Shown here in pieces: positions 22,370 to 33,894 of a DNA stretch of 64,000 nt; position 1 is the stretch's first letter; each line of letters begins with the position of its first letter. The position numbers and the translations under genes were made by a program. The stretch comes from Euclidia mi (Eukaryota; Arthropoda; Insecta; Lepidoptera; Erebidae). The DNA lies in the NCBI GenBank assembly GCA_944739405.2, contig OX123182.2:15573326-15637325 (forward strand), read 5' to 3'. Under the pieces are notes generated by a model, which saw only the letters and a program-made list of their open reading frames with translations, made no database searches and was not told the origin of the DNA.

Positions 22370-22636
22370 ACGACTGCCTCGTTGGTCTCGCGGCATAAAT
22401 GTGCGCGTGGGATTGGGAGGTCTCGGGTTTGATTCCTGGGTCGGGCAAAGTGTTATTGGGTTTTTCCGTAAGGAAATTCTCAGTAGCAGCACGAAGTCTG
22501 TTAATATGCCCGGTACGGCAATAGGCTCGCCCCCTATTACGTGGGACCTAAAACAAAATTCATGGCGAAATGTGGGTGTAATATTACACCTCTGCCTACA
22601 TATCCGTTTCTACATTAGTAAAAAAAAAAAAAAAAA
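22370..22636 (+). mobile_element. SINE-D, tRNA-derived, with A-tail
   Basis: The head 'tgcctcgttggtctcgcggc' leads to a B box 'cgggtttgattcctgggtcg', then the family body ('ttctcagtagcagcacgaag', 'ggcaataggctcgcccccta', 'gcgaaatgtgggtgtaatat'). It ends in 16 As at 22621-22636. The phrase 'tatccgtttct(t)acatta' occurs just before and just after the A-run, possibly a short duplication created at insertion. Other copies: 37435, 40272 and a 3' piece at 50876. Confidence 0.86.
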
Positions 22637-22770
22637 TATCCGTTTCTTACATTAATCCCTTCTTATTGCACCCTTACGGTCCCAAGGAACATGTAAGTCT
22701 AATTTCAGCTTCTTGCGCCTAGTATAGATTCGGCTGTAGCTTAGCAACGTAAGGATTTTGTATTTAAAAA
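22637..22770 (-). mobile_element. Helitron-A fragment (5' part)
   Basis: The minus strand shows 'caaaatccttacgttgctaa', 'gctacagccgaatctatact', 'caagaagctgaaattagact' and 'gggaccgtaagggtgcaata'. The 3' half is missing at the SINE-D boundary, so the SINE or a deletion removed it. Confidence 0.65.
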
Positions 22771-22898
22771 TAATAATTATTATATGTCTTAATATTGACA
22801 TGTAAACACCATTAAATAATATAAAACATTCTCCACATGTTTTTTAATATCTCTGTCTGTATGTATGCTTCTGAAATACTAAGAAAAATATATACATA

Positions 22899-23135
22899 CT
22901 AGCCGTTTCCCGTAGTTTCACCCGCGTCTTGAGGGAACTACTTCGCGTATCCGAAAATCCCAACTATCTTACGGACTCCAATTTTTTTCTAAAATAAAAT
23001 ATAGCCTATGTTACTCGCAGATAATGTAGCTTTCTAATGGTGAAAGAATTTTTAAAATCGGTCCGGTAGTTTTTGAGCTTTTCCATTACAAACAAAAATA
23101 CAAACTTTTCCTCTCTATAATATTATTAGTGTAGA
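22899..23135 (-). mobile_element. Helitron-C, non-autonomous, complete
   Basis: A 237-bp element on the minus strand starting TCTACACTAATAATATTATA (preceded by A) and ending GAAACGGCTAG followed by T. Internal landmarks are 'gtttgtaatggaaaagctca', 'ttctttcaccattagaaagc' and 'gcgagtaacataggctatat'. Near the 3' end 'cgcgggtgaaactacggg' is a weakened version of the expected hairpin. Ends and A|T target fit Helitrons. Confidence 0.8.
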
Positions 23136-24459
23136 TATTCGGACGGGCAACAATAACTTATTAAAAGTAAAACCTTTAGAACAAGCTTTCATGTGCGCTA
23201 ATCATATACCACCAAAGAACTCGTTAGTACGAATAGAACGAGCCCAAACTTTATAGAGCTGTAAAAAAGGGAATGATCACTGCAACTGGCAGATGAACAA
23301 AAACGAATTGAAGCGTACAAATGCAGTACCGGGACAACATTAAACAACAAAATTACTGATCGTCAATAACCAACTGTCTAGTTCCTTTTGACTAAAGCCA
23401 GGAACAAAATAAACCAGCTCCTTCTACTCATGTTGTTATTCTTCTATAATAAGTTTGTGAACCTTGGATCAAATAAATTTATTTCATTTATACAACTATT
23501 TTAGATTCCCTCCTGGATCTCCTTCCTGAATCGTCCTTATATTGTATGACCGTCCTGGAAAATTCAAGTGTGTCTCATTATTTTATCAAATTTCCCTTTT
23601 TCACATTTAAAACTAAATATGATGTACATACGGTATTCATATACTCTTTCAAACGCCACAATAGTTACAAAGAAAACTAGAAATATTTTGCTTTTTACCC
23701 TTGTTTTATTCTTACAACAGCATACCCGTTAGCAACAGTAGCCTCCATGCACCGATTTAATTAAGTCACGTACTTTTTTTCAATGTAATGATACCGTCAT
23801 CGTGTTGCTCTGATTGCTTTTACTTCCTACTTTTGTTATTTCTAAGTGTATTGAAGTTTGCTTGTGTTCTGGGCATTGTTGCATAGATGTCACTTGCGGC
23901 AATAAACGGTTATATGTTCGTAATTTAGAAAAGTTTCCATTCGCTGTCATTAGTTAAGGTCTAATTTACATACTTAAGATGGTCAATTTCTTAGGGACAT
24001 TGTTAGTGATGTTATTTTTTGTTACAAGAAGAATACGGACTCAATACTCGAAGATACATTTGAGAATTTAAAAATATCTTCACTGTACTATACACGCGTT
24101 ATAATGTGTTGATCTTGTAACGGTTTCATAGTTTTAAAAGCTGTATTCATTTTTTTAGTATTCTCTTATAACGATTATATATTATTTGACTGCATGGCAA
24201 AAACTGGCATTTGCAATTGTAAATTTATAACCAAAAACGATTATTGATACAAAATTTAAAAAACCGTTTCGTACCAACAATCCACAAAAAATAATTCTAA
24301 AATATCTTACTTTATACTAGTAGCAAAGGTCAAAAATAAGTGAACGTTTTCGAACTCGCAGACAAGACAAAGTTTTGCTGGTAAAACAAAGGTTGTGTTC
24401 AATTTTTTTTTATAAATATAACTCGATTTATTTACTTCGTGGATAGCGATGTGGATTTT
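23136..24459. other. No recognisable feature
   Basis: AT-rich DNA without an ORF of note, tRNA head, terminal repeat or tandem structure that I could find. Confidence 0.4.
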
Positions 24460-24600
24460 TGGGGTGATCGAACACCCAGACACAAATTATTAAACCACAA
24501 AAATATTGATTCGAGTCTACGTGCTCTTTGTGTCCATTAGTTAAATATTTACAAAGAACCCCGCAATACAGGATTTACTCTTCAGGGCAAAATTTTAAAC
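24460..24600 (+). mobile_element. SINE-A body fragment(s)
   Basis: Segment 24497-24600 carries 'gattcgagtctacgtgctct', 'ttgtgtccattag' and 'tttacaaagaaccccgcaat' in SINE-A order. Immediately left, 'gaacacccagacacaaa' is the reverse complement of part of the same body, so two fragments may lie head to head. The tRNA head is missing. Confidence 0.5.
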
Positions 24601-25030
24601 GACTTTTATAGCATATATTTTGGGGGATAGAAAATTATATCATTATTCATATTATGATTGAGTCTTTCTAAAGGCAACTGCGGAACCTGATTAAGTCTCC
24701 TAAGCAATACTCATTTGACAAGATTTTTTCATGTTTTCATACTATTTTGTTAAAATAGTTTTTGCAAAGTAAAAATAATATTTTCTATACCCACTTTCAT
24801 TTTAAAATCTACGGGTACACGTACATAACAATGTTATGAGTACAAACATCTTGTAATTAATGTAGCCCGATGCGATTGTGGGTGGTAACAGTTGCCCTAG
24901 TTAGCACGATCTGAGGTCAACATTAAACAAGGTACATTAATTATTATATGAACGTATGCCTTTTGGATAACCTCGTACGGTGACTTAGGCGAAGATTTTT
25001 ATTCCAGTTTGGACAGAATAAAAATCATTA

Positions 25031-25108
25031 TCTATATTTTATAAGGCTGAAGAGATTATTTGTTTGGTTGAATGTGCTAATCTCAGCTATCTCATTTATT
25101 GAACAGAA
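25031..25108 (+). mobile_element. Helitron-B 5' fragment
   Basis: Begins TCTATATTTTATAAGGCTGA after an A, then 'agattatttgtttggttgaa' and 'tgtgctaatctcag', all in Helitron-B order. The rest is deleted after about 25108. Confidence 0.52.
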
Positions 25109-25649
25109 CCCAACTGCCTACCCACAACTAGTGTCTGAATTGTCTGAAAAACGGCCAAAAATCTGGCTACCCGCCGATATATTATGTGCATAAATATTTT
25201 TACATCAATTTATATCATCTATAATATTAAATCATCATCTATAATAATAAATACCTGTGACGTGAAGCATATATCAATAATTGTCACGCGATCATATCAA
25301 TCCACAGCGCAGCCGGTGTCCAATGTCAGAGCTATTGAGGTCAGATAATTAATACCTCTGCGACACGGGTGACGATTGATTTGGTATTTTAAGTTATGAT
25401 TATATGAACCAATCTTTACGGCGTACTGCGCAAATAAATATTGAAGTAAAGAGGAATAAATAAATTGTGAACTATGTATTGTGTTTGCAAATTTATTTTT
25501 TTTAATTCTGCGTGTTTGCATAGAACTTAAAACAACATACGTACATATTATCATATAGTCAATCGAGACGAAACATTATATTTATAACTTTTTATAGCAC
25601 CCTTTATAAGCTTTTACACAGAGGCACGAGCCTCCTCCGCGACTATAAC

Positions 25650-25885
25650 AAGGGTTAGGCAGTCCACCTTGGTGGCCAACTGCATGTTGTCAGATTTCAC
25701 ATGTCATTCGAGATCAATATGCAGAACACTCAGTTATGCAATTTTCAAGAAGATGTTTTCCTCAACCGTTTATTATTAACAATTACATTTATACATCACT
25801 TCGAAGTACTTCAAATTTAGTGGTGGGCTCCGTAGGTTCAAACCCTGATGATCTGCATAGCAATCTGTTAAACACATTGGATGCA
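25650..25885 (-). mobile_element. Diverged tRNA-derived SINE
   Basis: The plus strand reads 'aggcagtccaccttggtggc', 'agatttcacatgtcattcga', 'gaagatgttttcctcaaccg' and near the end 'gtaggttcaaaccctgatga', a reversed B-box-like core. This is the order of the SINE at 52078-52310 read from its 3' to its 5' end. The overlapping frame at 25736-25969 is an accident of this element. Confidence 0.5.
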
Positions 25886-27268
25886 CAGACCTTTTATGCG
25901 TATCCATCCAAACTTATCAACAAACGGGCACTGTTTCACGACCCTGCGTTCTCCAAAACTTCATATTAATTTTCATTTAACTCACATAAATTATATGAGA
26001 AATATATTCTTCAAATCTTATTTACTTACTTCAGACAAACTTTGTAAATAAAGTTTTCTCTTCTAAAGCACGTAGGTTTCCAAATGTTCTCAAGTTCTAT
26101 GAGAAATATATCACACACACTTATGGCAAAAGTTTTACAATTTATCATTATTTTCTTACAATCGTACTTTGTGTATTTCTTAGTAAGCATTTTGTACTCA
26201 GTTTTTTTGCTTAATTGTATCTAATATAACGAGAAGTTGTATTAGTTTCTTAGGTATTTAATGTTTCATGAAAGATTTATCTCTAGGATGATTGAGTGTG
26301 ATGTATGGAAGGGATGGAAAATATATTACATGAAACTATTTATAGAAAGGTATAGTAATTAACATAAATCCTTCGGAAAATTCGCTAAATATGTGATGTA
26401 CATTAAAAATCATCAACTAAATTTCACTTCTAATCCTTAACTATAGTAGTACTAGTACAAGCTTCTGCTTAGTTTGAAACTATATGGTCTTGCGTATATA
26501 TTACCGAAGCCTGGGCATTTTTTTTCTGCATACACATTTTAAAACCCCCTACATGGTAGAATATTATATTATTATACATTAAAGAACTAAAGCTGAAGTA
26601 TGGTCATGTTTCTTGCAATATAGTCACAATAAGGAGAGGAATAGTTAAGGATTTGTATAAAAAATTACGTAACTAACACGTTCTGTAAATCTACATGGCC
26701 AAAACCAGCTTGACCAGTATAACCCAACATAAGCTACAGGCCACAGTTCATATCTTCTCTCGAACAACAGAACTGCATAGTTCGTCTTCTCAGTAAATAG
26801 AAACGACCAGGCTACAGTAATTGATTAGCTTGCCGGCCAGTGCTCTGGTTTATAAGCGTCTCAGTTGCGCTCGTATATCAACACATGACGTCTCTGCGAA
26901 GTTGACACTCCCTTCATAGTTCGCTACGCTTGAGTACTTTAAAACTGTAACAGTTTCAATATAAGTACTTTGAAAGCGATGAATAGGGCTTTTGTTTCCG
27001 GTGATAGAATGAAATTAGTTGCGCCCGCGGCTATACCCTTATTGTTTATGGCATAAAGTATATCCTAGCATCGAATAATGTATACATTTTTGCACCCAGA
27101 TAATTGGAAATCATACTTTTCAGTACAGTTTCTGCCTCGTATTGGATCACAAGGAAGATTCACTCGTGCCATGCCATTGCATTGAGTTAATTTTCCTTTT
27201 AAATAAATGTTTTTAACATGCTCTATAGTTGCTACAAGACGCTGCTACTTAAAACCTACACTTGAAAG
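25886..27268. other. No confident feature
   Basis: AT-rich, no gene or repeat recognised. Around 26830-26970 the sequence is less AT-rich, with a 'ttataagcg' box, but the distances do not fit a standard TATA/initiator pair, so no promoter is called. Confidence 0.35.
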
Positions 27269-27309
27269 ATCAGACTTTATGCTAGAGATTGTCTAGCATA
27301 AAGTCTGAT
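27269..27309. repeat. 18-bp inverted repeat, 5-nt spacer
   Basis: Arms atcagactttatgctaga (27269-27286) and its exact reverse complement (27292-27309) around 'gattg'. No relation to neighbouring repeats. Confidence 0.9.
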
Positions 27310-27787
27310 ATGAGTATGTATTTATTTTATTAACATGAAATATCATCCAAGTAAAAGACGTTTTCACACAATATGGTGTCTATGTGTGCAACAACAAAAT
27401 CAATTAAATGAACAATATCAAAGTGTGTGTGAGTCCTAACCCTTTGTCCGTCCGCAGTACCCAGTAACAGATGAAGCCGTACGATCGTAACGATTATGGC
27501 TCGACAACTCGCGCGCGATTAAATTTAAACGACATGCGGGCTCAACTCTACTCAGGCAAGGACTAGGAAATGGTATGTTGCTACAATGTTGATGTCTATA
27601 AAATATACCAGTATTTACGGCTATTCTGGCACTTATTTTTTCTTCTTATGCAACGTCTCGCTTACTTTACAGGAAGGAGTATTCGTCATATGTGTCGGCG
27701 ATATAAATTGAAGGCAAGGCAAATATCTATATTTGTTGTATTTAATTGCGGAAATCAGACGGCAGTCACGCTGTGAAACAGCTTATA

Positions 27788-27878
27788 TTCATTCAAATCC
27801 AGTTAGACTAAATCCGGTTAGTCTAGAAATTGGACTCCGGGTTGTAACTGGTATAACGCTAGGAGGATGGTGATGATT
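27788..27878 (+). mobile_element. SINE-B 3' fragment
   Basis: Carries 'ccggttagtctagaaattgg', 'actccgggttgtaactggta' and 'taacgctaggaggatggtga', the final ~85 bp and tail of SINE-B. The tRNA head is absent (5' truncation). Confidence 0.67.
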
Positions 27879-28322
27879 TCTGTGATTTTAGGAAAATACG
27901 TCATGCAAACCTTTGCGAAGAGACTGAAAACCCGAAATCAACACCTACACCAACTAGTATTGCCAGCGTGTTATATATGTACAGTAAGTCATATCCTCCA
28001 ATTAACTCCCAGTACTACGGTAAATCATTAGGAGAGGCTTAAGTCTGGCAGTTGACTACATAACCTACGGTAAAAGACTATAATAACAGCAAATGTTTCT
28101 TAGTGAGCACGCAACTTAAATATGAATAGCTGGTAACTGGGGGTTTTGTCTGTGGCTATTAAACTAGATGTGCAGCTGTAGAATGTGAGGGAAATAAATT
28201 GGAATCGCGCTAAGTGAGTGTCGTGTATTGTGACATGTTGGTTTATATTCTGAACGCATGGACGAAGTTAATAAATTAAAAACGTTAATAAACTAACAGC
28301 TTACATTAGTTTTCTCATAGCA

Positions 28323-28488
28323 TCTGTATATATAAATGCTTGCGTTATTGACAGAGAAGCCACAGCAAAAACTATTGGGCGCAAGAAACTACAATTTACT
28401 AAGACGGGATTGCCCGAAATTCCCACAGAATCAGGACGAAAAAGTTAATTAAAAACAAAATCGCGGAGGTAACTACGGGTGTATCTAT
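28323..28488 (+). mobile_element. Helitron-A with internal deletion
   Basis: Starts TCTGTATATATAAATGCTTG after an A, carries 'acagcaaaaactattgggcg' and 'gcaagaaactacaattta', then jumps to 'ctaagacgggattgcccgaa', losing about 40 bp present in other copies. Ends ...GTATCTAT, a degraded CTAG. Confidence 0.72.
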
Positions 28489-28751
28489 ATGTAACTAAAA
28501 AGTCACGGATATCAGGCACAACTTTCTCTCTTTTGTAGGTGATACAATGTAAATGTCTCTCTATGAATACAATGTAAGAAAATATACAGCCTATCATCAT
28601 ACAATAGTCTTTGCGATAAATTAAATGACAGACCTAAGTTGTTCTGTCGAAATTTAGATCAAAGTTCGGTAAAAGTCTTCAAAAGAAGTAGAAGTATGAA
28701 TACTTAGTTTGGTATGTTTCAAGTAAACTCAGCTTGTGATTATGGGCCATT

Positions 28752-28873
28752 TTCAATATTCGATCCATACATGGATTTTGAGATTCGAGATTCGTGTTTG
28801 ACATATTTTGTATGGAGCTTATGTCAAAAACGAATCTAAAACCTACAGCTCTATCTAAAGTTCGAATATTGAA
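28752..28873. mobile_element. Short MITE, family shared with 54.6 kb
   Basis: Ends ttcaatattcga and tcgaatattgaa are exact inverted copies. The centre holds 'gacatattttgtatggagct', which also occurs reversed ('agctccatacaaaatatgac') in the element at 54572-54689. Shared core plus inverted ends argue for one small palindromic MITE family. The frame 28679-28894 lies across it and is not a gene. Confidence 0.58.
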
Positions 28874-28879
28874 TTCCGT

Positions 28880-30660
28880 AGTATAATCTTTCACCGCAGT
28901 ACAGGATATATTTCAAAATAAGGCATTTAAAAAAATAAAACATGACAATAAGAAAAAAGTGAAGTTGCTTTTTAAGATGTAGGTAGACTTGAACTGATGA
29001 CTGGACCATGTATCATTATGGTAAACTTGATCGCAGAGGTAAACCACAGGTGTATGAGCGAACTCCCAACAAAGTCATTTCAATAATACAAGATAACAAA
29101 TTAACACATACGTCATGCTAAATTGGAAACAGACTAATAAAATTTGCATGCATCTGCGCTAAGCAATCCTCGCAGTATTTCCAAAATAGCTTCTCACCGC
29201 AAACTCTACATACTTAACTTACATTATATTATTCCAACCAAAAAACACTCTTAAAATCCCTGCTTACTCAGTAACAAAAAATAATTAACCTGTGACAATT
29301 TTGCCTCTTTGACGGAGAATAAACTATTAATTTACGAAATAGTTATCAAAGCATCCATAACTTTGAAAATACTAACTCCCAGCTGCTCCATAATTTATTA
29401 CAAGCAATTTCCACCCAATAATAAAACGTGTAATAAATATCTAGTTTATCAGTATCAATGTATATCACTGAGGTATTAATAGGTCTGGAATCCGATCGAA
29501 GGCGAGACTCGAACGTTTCTTAAACTGTGTCCTAAGCCCACTTCTAGCCAGCTTACTGAACGTAAGATGGTGGGATTAGTTGTTGTTGGGTAGTTGCTGT
29601 GGATCTAGTTTCTTAAGTAGATATCAGATATAATTTTAGAGGATTCGAACTATTCAAGACGTGTTAGATAGATTTTGATTTAACAAACAGCTTAATTTTG
29701 TAACGATGTTTTAATTTTTTTGCAAGAGGATTCCTGATAATAAAGTATTATTGTTGTCGGATCATTTACAACACTTACTGATTTTAAGGGTAAAATACTA
29801 CCTTTTGTCCCCACGATTCGACGGGCTTACATTGATCGTGGTTACTAGGAGAAACGTTCAAAACTAAAATGACTCATGTATTACATGGCGCAGAAAATTG
29901 TAATCTATTAAAGTGTAATTGCTCTTACTCTTCAGAGGTTTATCTAGAGCACACTTGAATCGTTTGTGCTTCGGGTAAACATGTCGGTATTTAATGCCAA
30001 AATTAATTTTATCTTCCGCATCCCAAAATATCTATTTCGTAGAAACTACATTTACATTTTACTTCTTTTTATTTACTTTGCATTAATTTTACCAAGACCA
30101 AACCATTTGAGGCGTCAAGAAAATAATATAACGTGGCATAAAATATACTTTACTAAGATTTTTTTACTGCCGAAAACACAAGTAAACAAACTCCCAGAGG
30201 GTCTAGTTTATCAATAATGTTTGAGTACCAGATCTCTTGGGATACGTAAACAACGAAAACATCACGTTTTATTACATGTACTGATTCTATCACTATTTTT
30301 GAGATACCATGATTTTCATCAGACGAAGGCTATGCCTACTTTATTCTGGGAAATTCGTTGTCGTAAATATTTTATCAAATTGATACCTAGCAAAATTGTT
30401 TGAAGGTCTAATTTTAATAAGAATTCTCGAAAGCCTTGAAGTAAGTAGTGTGATAAGAAACTACAACGAAAGTATATTAATGTTTTCTAGAAAGCGACTG
30501 TGTACATTCAATGAAGGCTAATAAAGATAGGGTTTCGGCGTATTTTGTTCTTTGAAGTCCTTTGCGCGTTTTGTTTTCAACATACACTCATCATTTCTCT
30601 AAATAAAGAACAGTTAACGGTACACCATGAGAATTAAATACTATTTAATTTTTGTTTTAA
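28880..30660. other. No confident gene; two adjacent short frames
   Basis: AT-rich. Frames at 29981-30217 (hydrophobic, ATG at 29981) and 30221-30403 follow each other but show no domain or family I recognise, and composition is that of the surroundings. The rest shows nothing. Confidence 0.35.
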
Positions 30661-30887
30661 CATACATACATACATATGCTAACGCCTTTTTCGCGTCGGG
30701 GTAGGCAAGAACGCCATTGGCTTTGATCTTTAAAAACCTCACGCGCTTCCATTACATTCATTACTCTCGCCGGTTACGGGTGCTTCTGACTTTTTCCTTT
30801 TTCAAGACGTGCCCAATTTGGTCGACGAACGTCTGACGAGGTCTGACGCAACCGAATTGCACACACACATCTGCCTTATATATTTGA

Positions 30888-31033
30888 CTAGTTTTTGCTC
30901 GCTGTTTTGCTTGCGTAAATTTTACTAAGATAAAATGTTTTTTACACAAACTCCCCTATTTGCACCCAGTAGTTTCGGCTGTAGCGTGTCTGTCAGTCAT
31001 TCAGTAACGCATGGATTTTATATATACAGAAGA
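30888..31033 (-). mobile_element. Helitron-A, short copy inside a LINE
   Basis: Minus strand: starts TCTTCTGTATATATAAAATC and carries 'acagacacgctacagccgaa' and 'actactgggtgcaaatag'; ends AAAACTAG. Removing it gives ccttatatatttga|ttcatcaatc, colinear with the intact LINE copy at 21815-21850, so the element sits exactly between A and T with no duplication, as expected of Helitrons. Confidence 0.88.
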
Positions 31034-31219
31034 TTCATCAATCTTTCTTCACTCATTCGCTTCACGTGCCCAAACCATTTCAGCATTCCTTTCTCAATCC
31101 TTGTCACGGCATCTTCTTTCAGTCCACATCGCTCTGGTATTACTGCATTCGCAACTCAATCAATCAGTCTCACCTCACACATACTACACAGTGATAGCAT
31201 CTCAACTGCGTTAATTCGG

Positions 31220-31265
31220 TGTATGGAAGTGAGTGTTGGGTATGCCCAACACTCACTTCCATACA
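31220..31265. repeat. 21-bp inverted repeat, 4-nt spacer, inside LINE
   Basis: Arms tgtatggaagtgagtgttgg(g) and exact reverse complement around 'tatg'. In the sister LINE copy (22015-22055) this place has normal coding sequence ending 'aactctcacttccatacatc', so here the right arm is original and the left arm is an inverted duplicate that replaced coding sequence. Confidence 0.92.
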
Positions 31266-31426
31266 TCAGGGTGGGCACCAGCACTCCATTATGAACCGCC
31301 AGTCGCGCCTTCTTTGGCAGAGTCTGGCCGTTCATATAGGCGTTCAGCGCTCCATTCACATAGTTTCCCACAGCCACCCTCCTTTCAATATCTCTTTCTT
31401 GATTTATCAAATTAGTTATCTTACGT

Positions 31427-31470
31427 TAAACCTATGTCCAGCAGTGGACCTCTATCGGCTGATGTGATGA
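31427..31470 (+). repeat. LINE/SINE 3' tail fragment
   Basis: 'cctatgtccagcagtggacc', 'tctatcggctgatgtgatga': the 3' end common to SINE-E and its LINE partners, without an attached body. Confidence 0.48.
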
Positions 31471-31741
31471 CCCACCGTGGGGTTATTAGGATAATTGTTA
31501 ATCTTTGTTGTAAGTTCGCCCTTAGTAAATTTATTCAGATAAATGTTATTTCTGATACATATGATAAGTATATTTGGTGTTCTTTCAATAAAATTTACCC
31601 AACTATTTTGTGTAGTACAAGATTCAAACTGCCCGCAAAAGCAAAGAGCTTAGGCTGAAGATTTGTAGCAAACATAGGCTGCTAATATAGTAGTAGAAAC
31701 GAGGATTAGGGAAGAATCATTCATAAATTAATAAAATAATA

Positions 31742-31835
31742 TCAGCCCCTGTGTATAACCTGTCCAATTGCTGGGCATGAGTGAGAAGGGATAGGCCATA
31801 GTCGTACAAGGTGGCCAAATACAGGTTGGCAAACT
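31742..31835 (-). repeat. Degenerate LINE/SINE 3' region
   Basis: The plus strand carries 'ccaattgctgggcatgagtg', 'aagggataggccatagtcgt' and 'aggtggccaaatacaggttg', a diverged reverse copy of the region seen cleanly at 34242-34360. Confidence 0.4.
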
Positions 31836-31902
31836 CAAACTTACTCTATAGGATTCCTTACTACGTTTCCTTTCACCTTTGAGCTAGAGTTAAGCACCAA
31901 GG

Positions 31903-32002
31903 CACAGCACTTTGAAAATTCAGTGGTGCGTGCCGTGGGTTTGAACCCGAGGCCCTCTGCGTAACAATCTCTAGGTTTCCCCACTAAGCTATCATCGCTT
32001 CC
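31903..32002 (-). mobile_element. SINE-B head fragment
   Basis: The minus strand has 'gatgatagcttagtggggaa' (A-box-like), 'cctcgggttcaaacccacgg' (B box) and 'cacgcaccactgaattttca'. The body and tail are missing. It matches the tRNA-like part of 2186-2560. Confidence 0.67.
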
Positions 32003-32009
32003 TACCTAT

Positions 32010-33130
32010 CTTATTTAAATAAAACGTACAGTATGCAGAAATATTCCCTTGGGTCGTTCCTTGGTCGACGGGTAGAATAACACAGACGTACAGGTGTAAT
32101 TTTATTAAGAGTTGTACTTGTGATTATATCTTGTAGAACAGCACAAGTCCATGGCCCTACAGATGTTGCTGCGTTTAATTGTAGCGGTTCAAGTTTATCC
32201 ATATCTGTATCGATATAATAATGTAATATAAAAAACGTCGAGTTGCGGCTATGTTCTGTTTTTGTTTTCTATGCACATTGTTTTCACTCCTAATAATTAT
32301 ATACGGTATAGAAAAAATCATGTTAAAGTTACTACTTTAACATGTTTCCCTTTTATATATTTTGTCACTTTGCTAGAGAAAGGTGAGAATAGCTTGCCTT
32401 AATATACGATATGACTATTAAGGCCCTACAGGTCTAATCTAGTATAGTTTCCTTCGATGAAAATTTTCAAAATGGGTTACTAGTTCTTAATTAGCGCATA
32501 CATACATTTTTTTTCCTCTTCGTAATAATAGTAAATATTTCCCTCTTAAAATATTTGCTATTATAATACGAACTGATGACTAAAATAATAATTGCCTCGT
32601 GCATTAGTGTCAAATATGACCAAGCTAGAAATCTGATAGGCTGGTTTCACCGCAAGTTAACGTTAAACTGATTTGTCAGATAACTCATACTAATTTCGGT
32701 CCAATTTTGGATTTATCTGAAAGATAAGGTCTATCCCTGAGTGGACAAATTGAGGCTATAACTCACAACAAAGTCCATAAATTGTGAAACTGGGCCTATA
32801 ACTCTTATCAAAACGATTTTCCAAATATATATTACCCATTATAATTTAGTGGTCTATTTTCAAAACGATTATCCACGACCTCAGGCCTTACGATGCGGTT
32901 TTATTACCACAGCGAACCCTTCGGGGAAGTTTACCCATATTATAATGTTGTGTTACTTGGCGTTCCCACCGACTAGTGTAATATTAAATGTTCCATGGAT
33001 ATTATCATTTGATGGCAAGCCATTGCCATTTGGAACGGGCTTTTGCATGTTTTATGGGCACACAAAATATATTGATTGTATAAGACACTAGTGGTTGTAA
33101 AATCGTTATTCTGTTAAAAGTGTTCTGTTA
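32010..33130. other. No confident gene; unexplained frame near 32849-33091
   Basis: AT-rich apart from 32870-33060. The frame there opens with GTG and encodes 80 residues with no family I recognise. The minus-strand text 'gggtaaacttccccgaaggg', 'ttcgctgtggtaataaaacc', 'cgtaaggcctgaggtcgtgg' resembles an interspersed repeat, which I think more likely than a gene, but no second copy lies here. Confidence 0.3.
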
Positions 33131-33338
33131 TCTTAATATATAAAATCCTTGCGTTACTGACTGACTGACAGACACGCTACAGCCGAAACTATTGGGCGCA
33201 GGAAGCTGAAATTTGGCATGTATGTTTCTTGGGGACCGTAGGGGTGCACTAAGGAGGGATTTCCCGAAATTCCCACGGGATCGGCCAAAACTCGGATAAA
33301 TTAAAAAAAATGCAGGCGTAGCTGCTGGCGTCCTCTAC
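33131..33338 (+). mobile_element. Helitron-A, near-complete
   Basis: Starts TCTTAATATATAAAATCCTT after A, runs through 'ctgacagacacgctacagcc', 'gcaggaagctgaaatttggc', 'cttggggaccgtaggggtgc' and 'gaaattcccacgggatcggc', and ends GTCCTCTAC before T. This is the clearest copy of the family consensus in the window; only the last base of CTAG differs. Confidence 0.87.
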
Positions 33339-33894
33339 TCATTGAATAAATATGTAGAGTTAGAAATGAAAATATTTGTAATGTAATCGTGATGGAAGTT
33401 TAATGATATTTTTTGTGTTTTTGCGTTTATAGAGCATTATGTAAAAAATGTCTCCCTTGACAACTTCAGTTAGATTTTGCTGAGTGGTTTAGTATAGAAA
33501 CATAATTATTAAGGAATGCATTGATTATTTTTCTTAATTTTTCCAATATGTGTGTTTTTATGGACAAAGCTTGTTATTAGCTACTTATGTAATAAATATT
33601 GTATATAATATTTATTGTATATTTATATTGTATATTGTATAAAATTAATATATTCCAAACAGTCAAAGTAAAGAATACCGAATAAAACACATTTCTATTT
33701 TATTCTAATCGTTATCAAAGCTTTTCATTTCATTTCTCTCAAATTCAATAAAAATACTACGACGCACGTTTCTCGTCTATTCACGCCAAAAATAAGTAAT
33801 AAAAAAAGAGTTTACGGGAAAATTGTTTTCCTCTGGCAATAAATAACTCATTCTGGTTAACTTTACCTCCGAATAGGAACTCGCCTGTAACATA
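33339..33894. other. No recognisable feature
   Basis: AT-rich DNA including a short 'tatattgtatattgta' low-complexity run near 33600-33640; nothing else seen. Confidence 0.4.

Larger units (their letters stand above)
30661..31430 (-). pseudogene. LINE reverse transcriptase C-terminal fragment, copy 2
   Basis: The minus-strand frame 31410-31156 reads RDIERRVAVGNYVNGALNAY, then RLAVHNGVLVPTLMYGSE, the same LINE domain as at 21580-22060, extended upstream. It is broken by a palindrome at 31220-31265 and by a 146-bp Helitron at 30888-31033. The downstream part carries GRVRPRQTFVDQIGHVLKKE-like coding in decayed form. Ends in the same (TATG)n tail at 30661-30676. Dead copy. Confidence 0.87.

Noticed and set aside
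26840..26900. Core promoter with TATA and initiator
   Set aside because: The TATA-like box and the tcagt word are only about 10 bp apart, incompatible with normal spacing, and no gene follows.
29966..30403. Two consecutive hydrophobic frames as a possible small membrane protein
   Set aside because: The first uses a GTG start in the track, composition equals background, and no family or splice context is visible.
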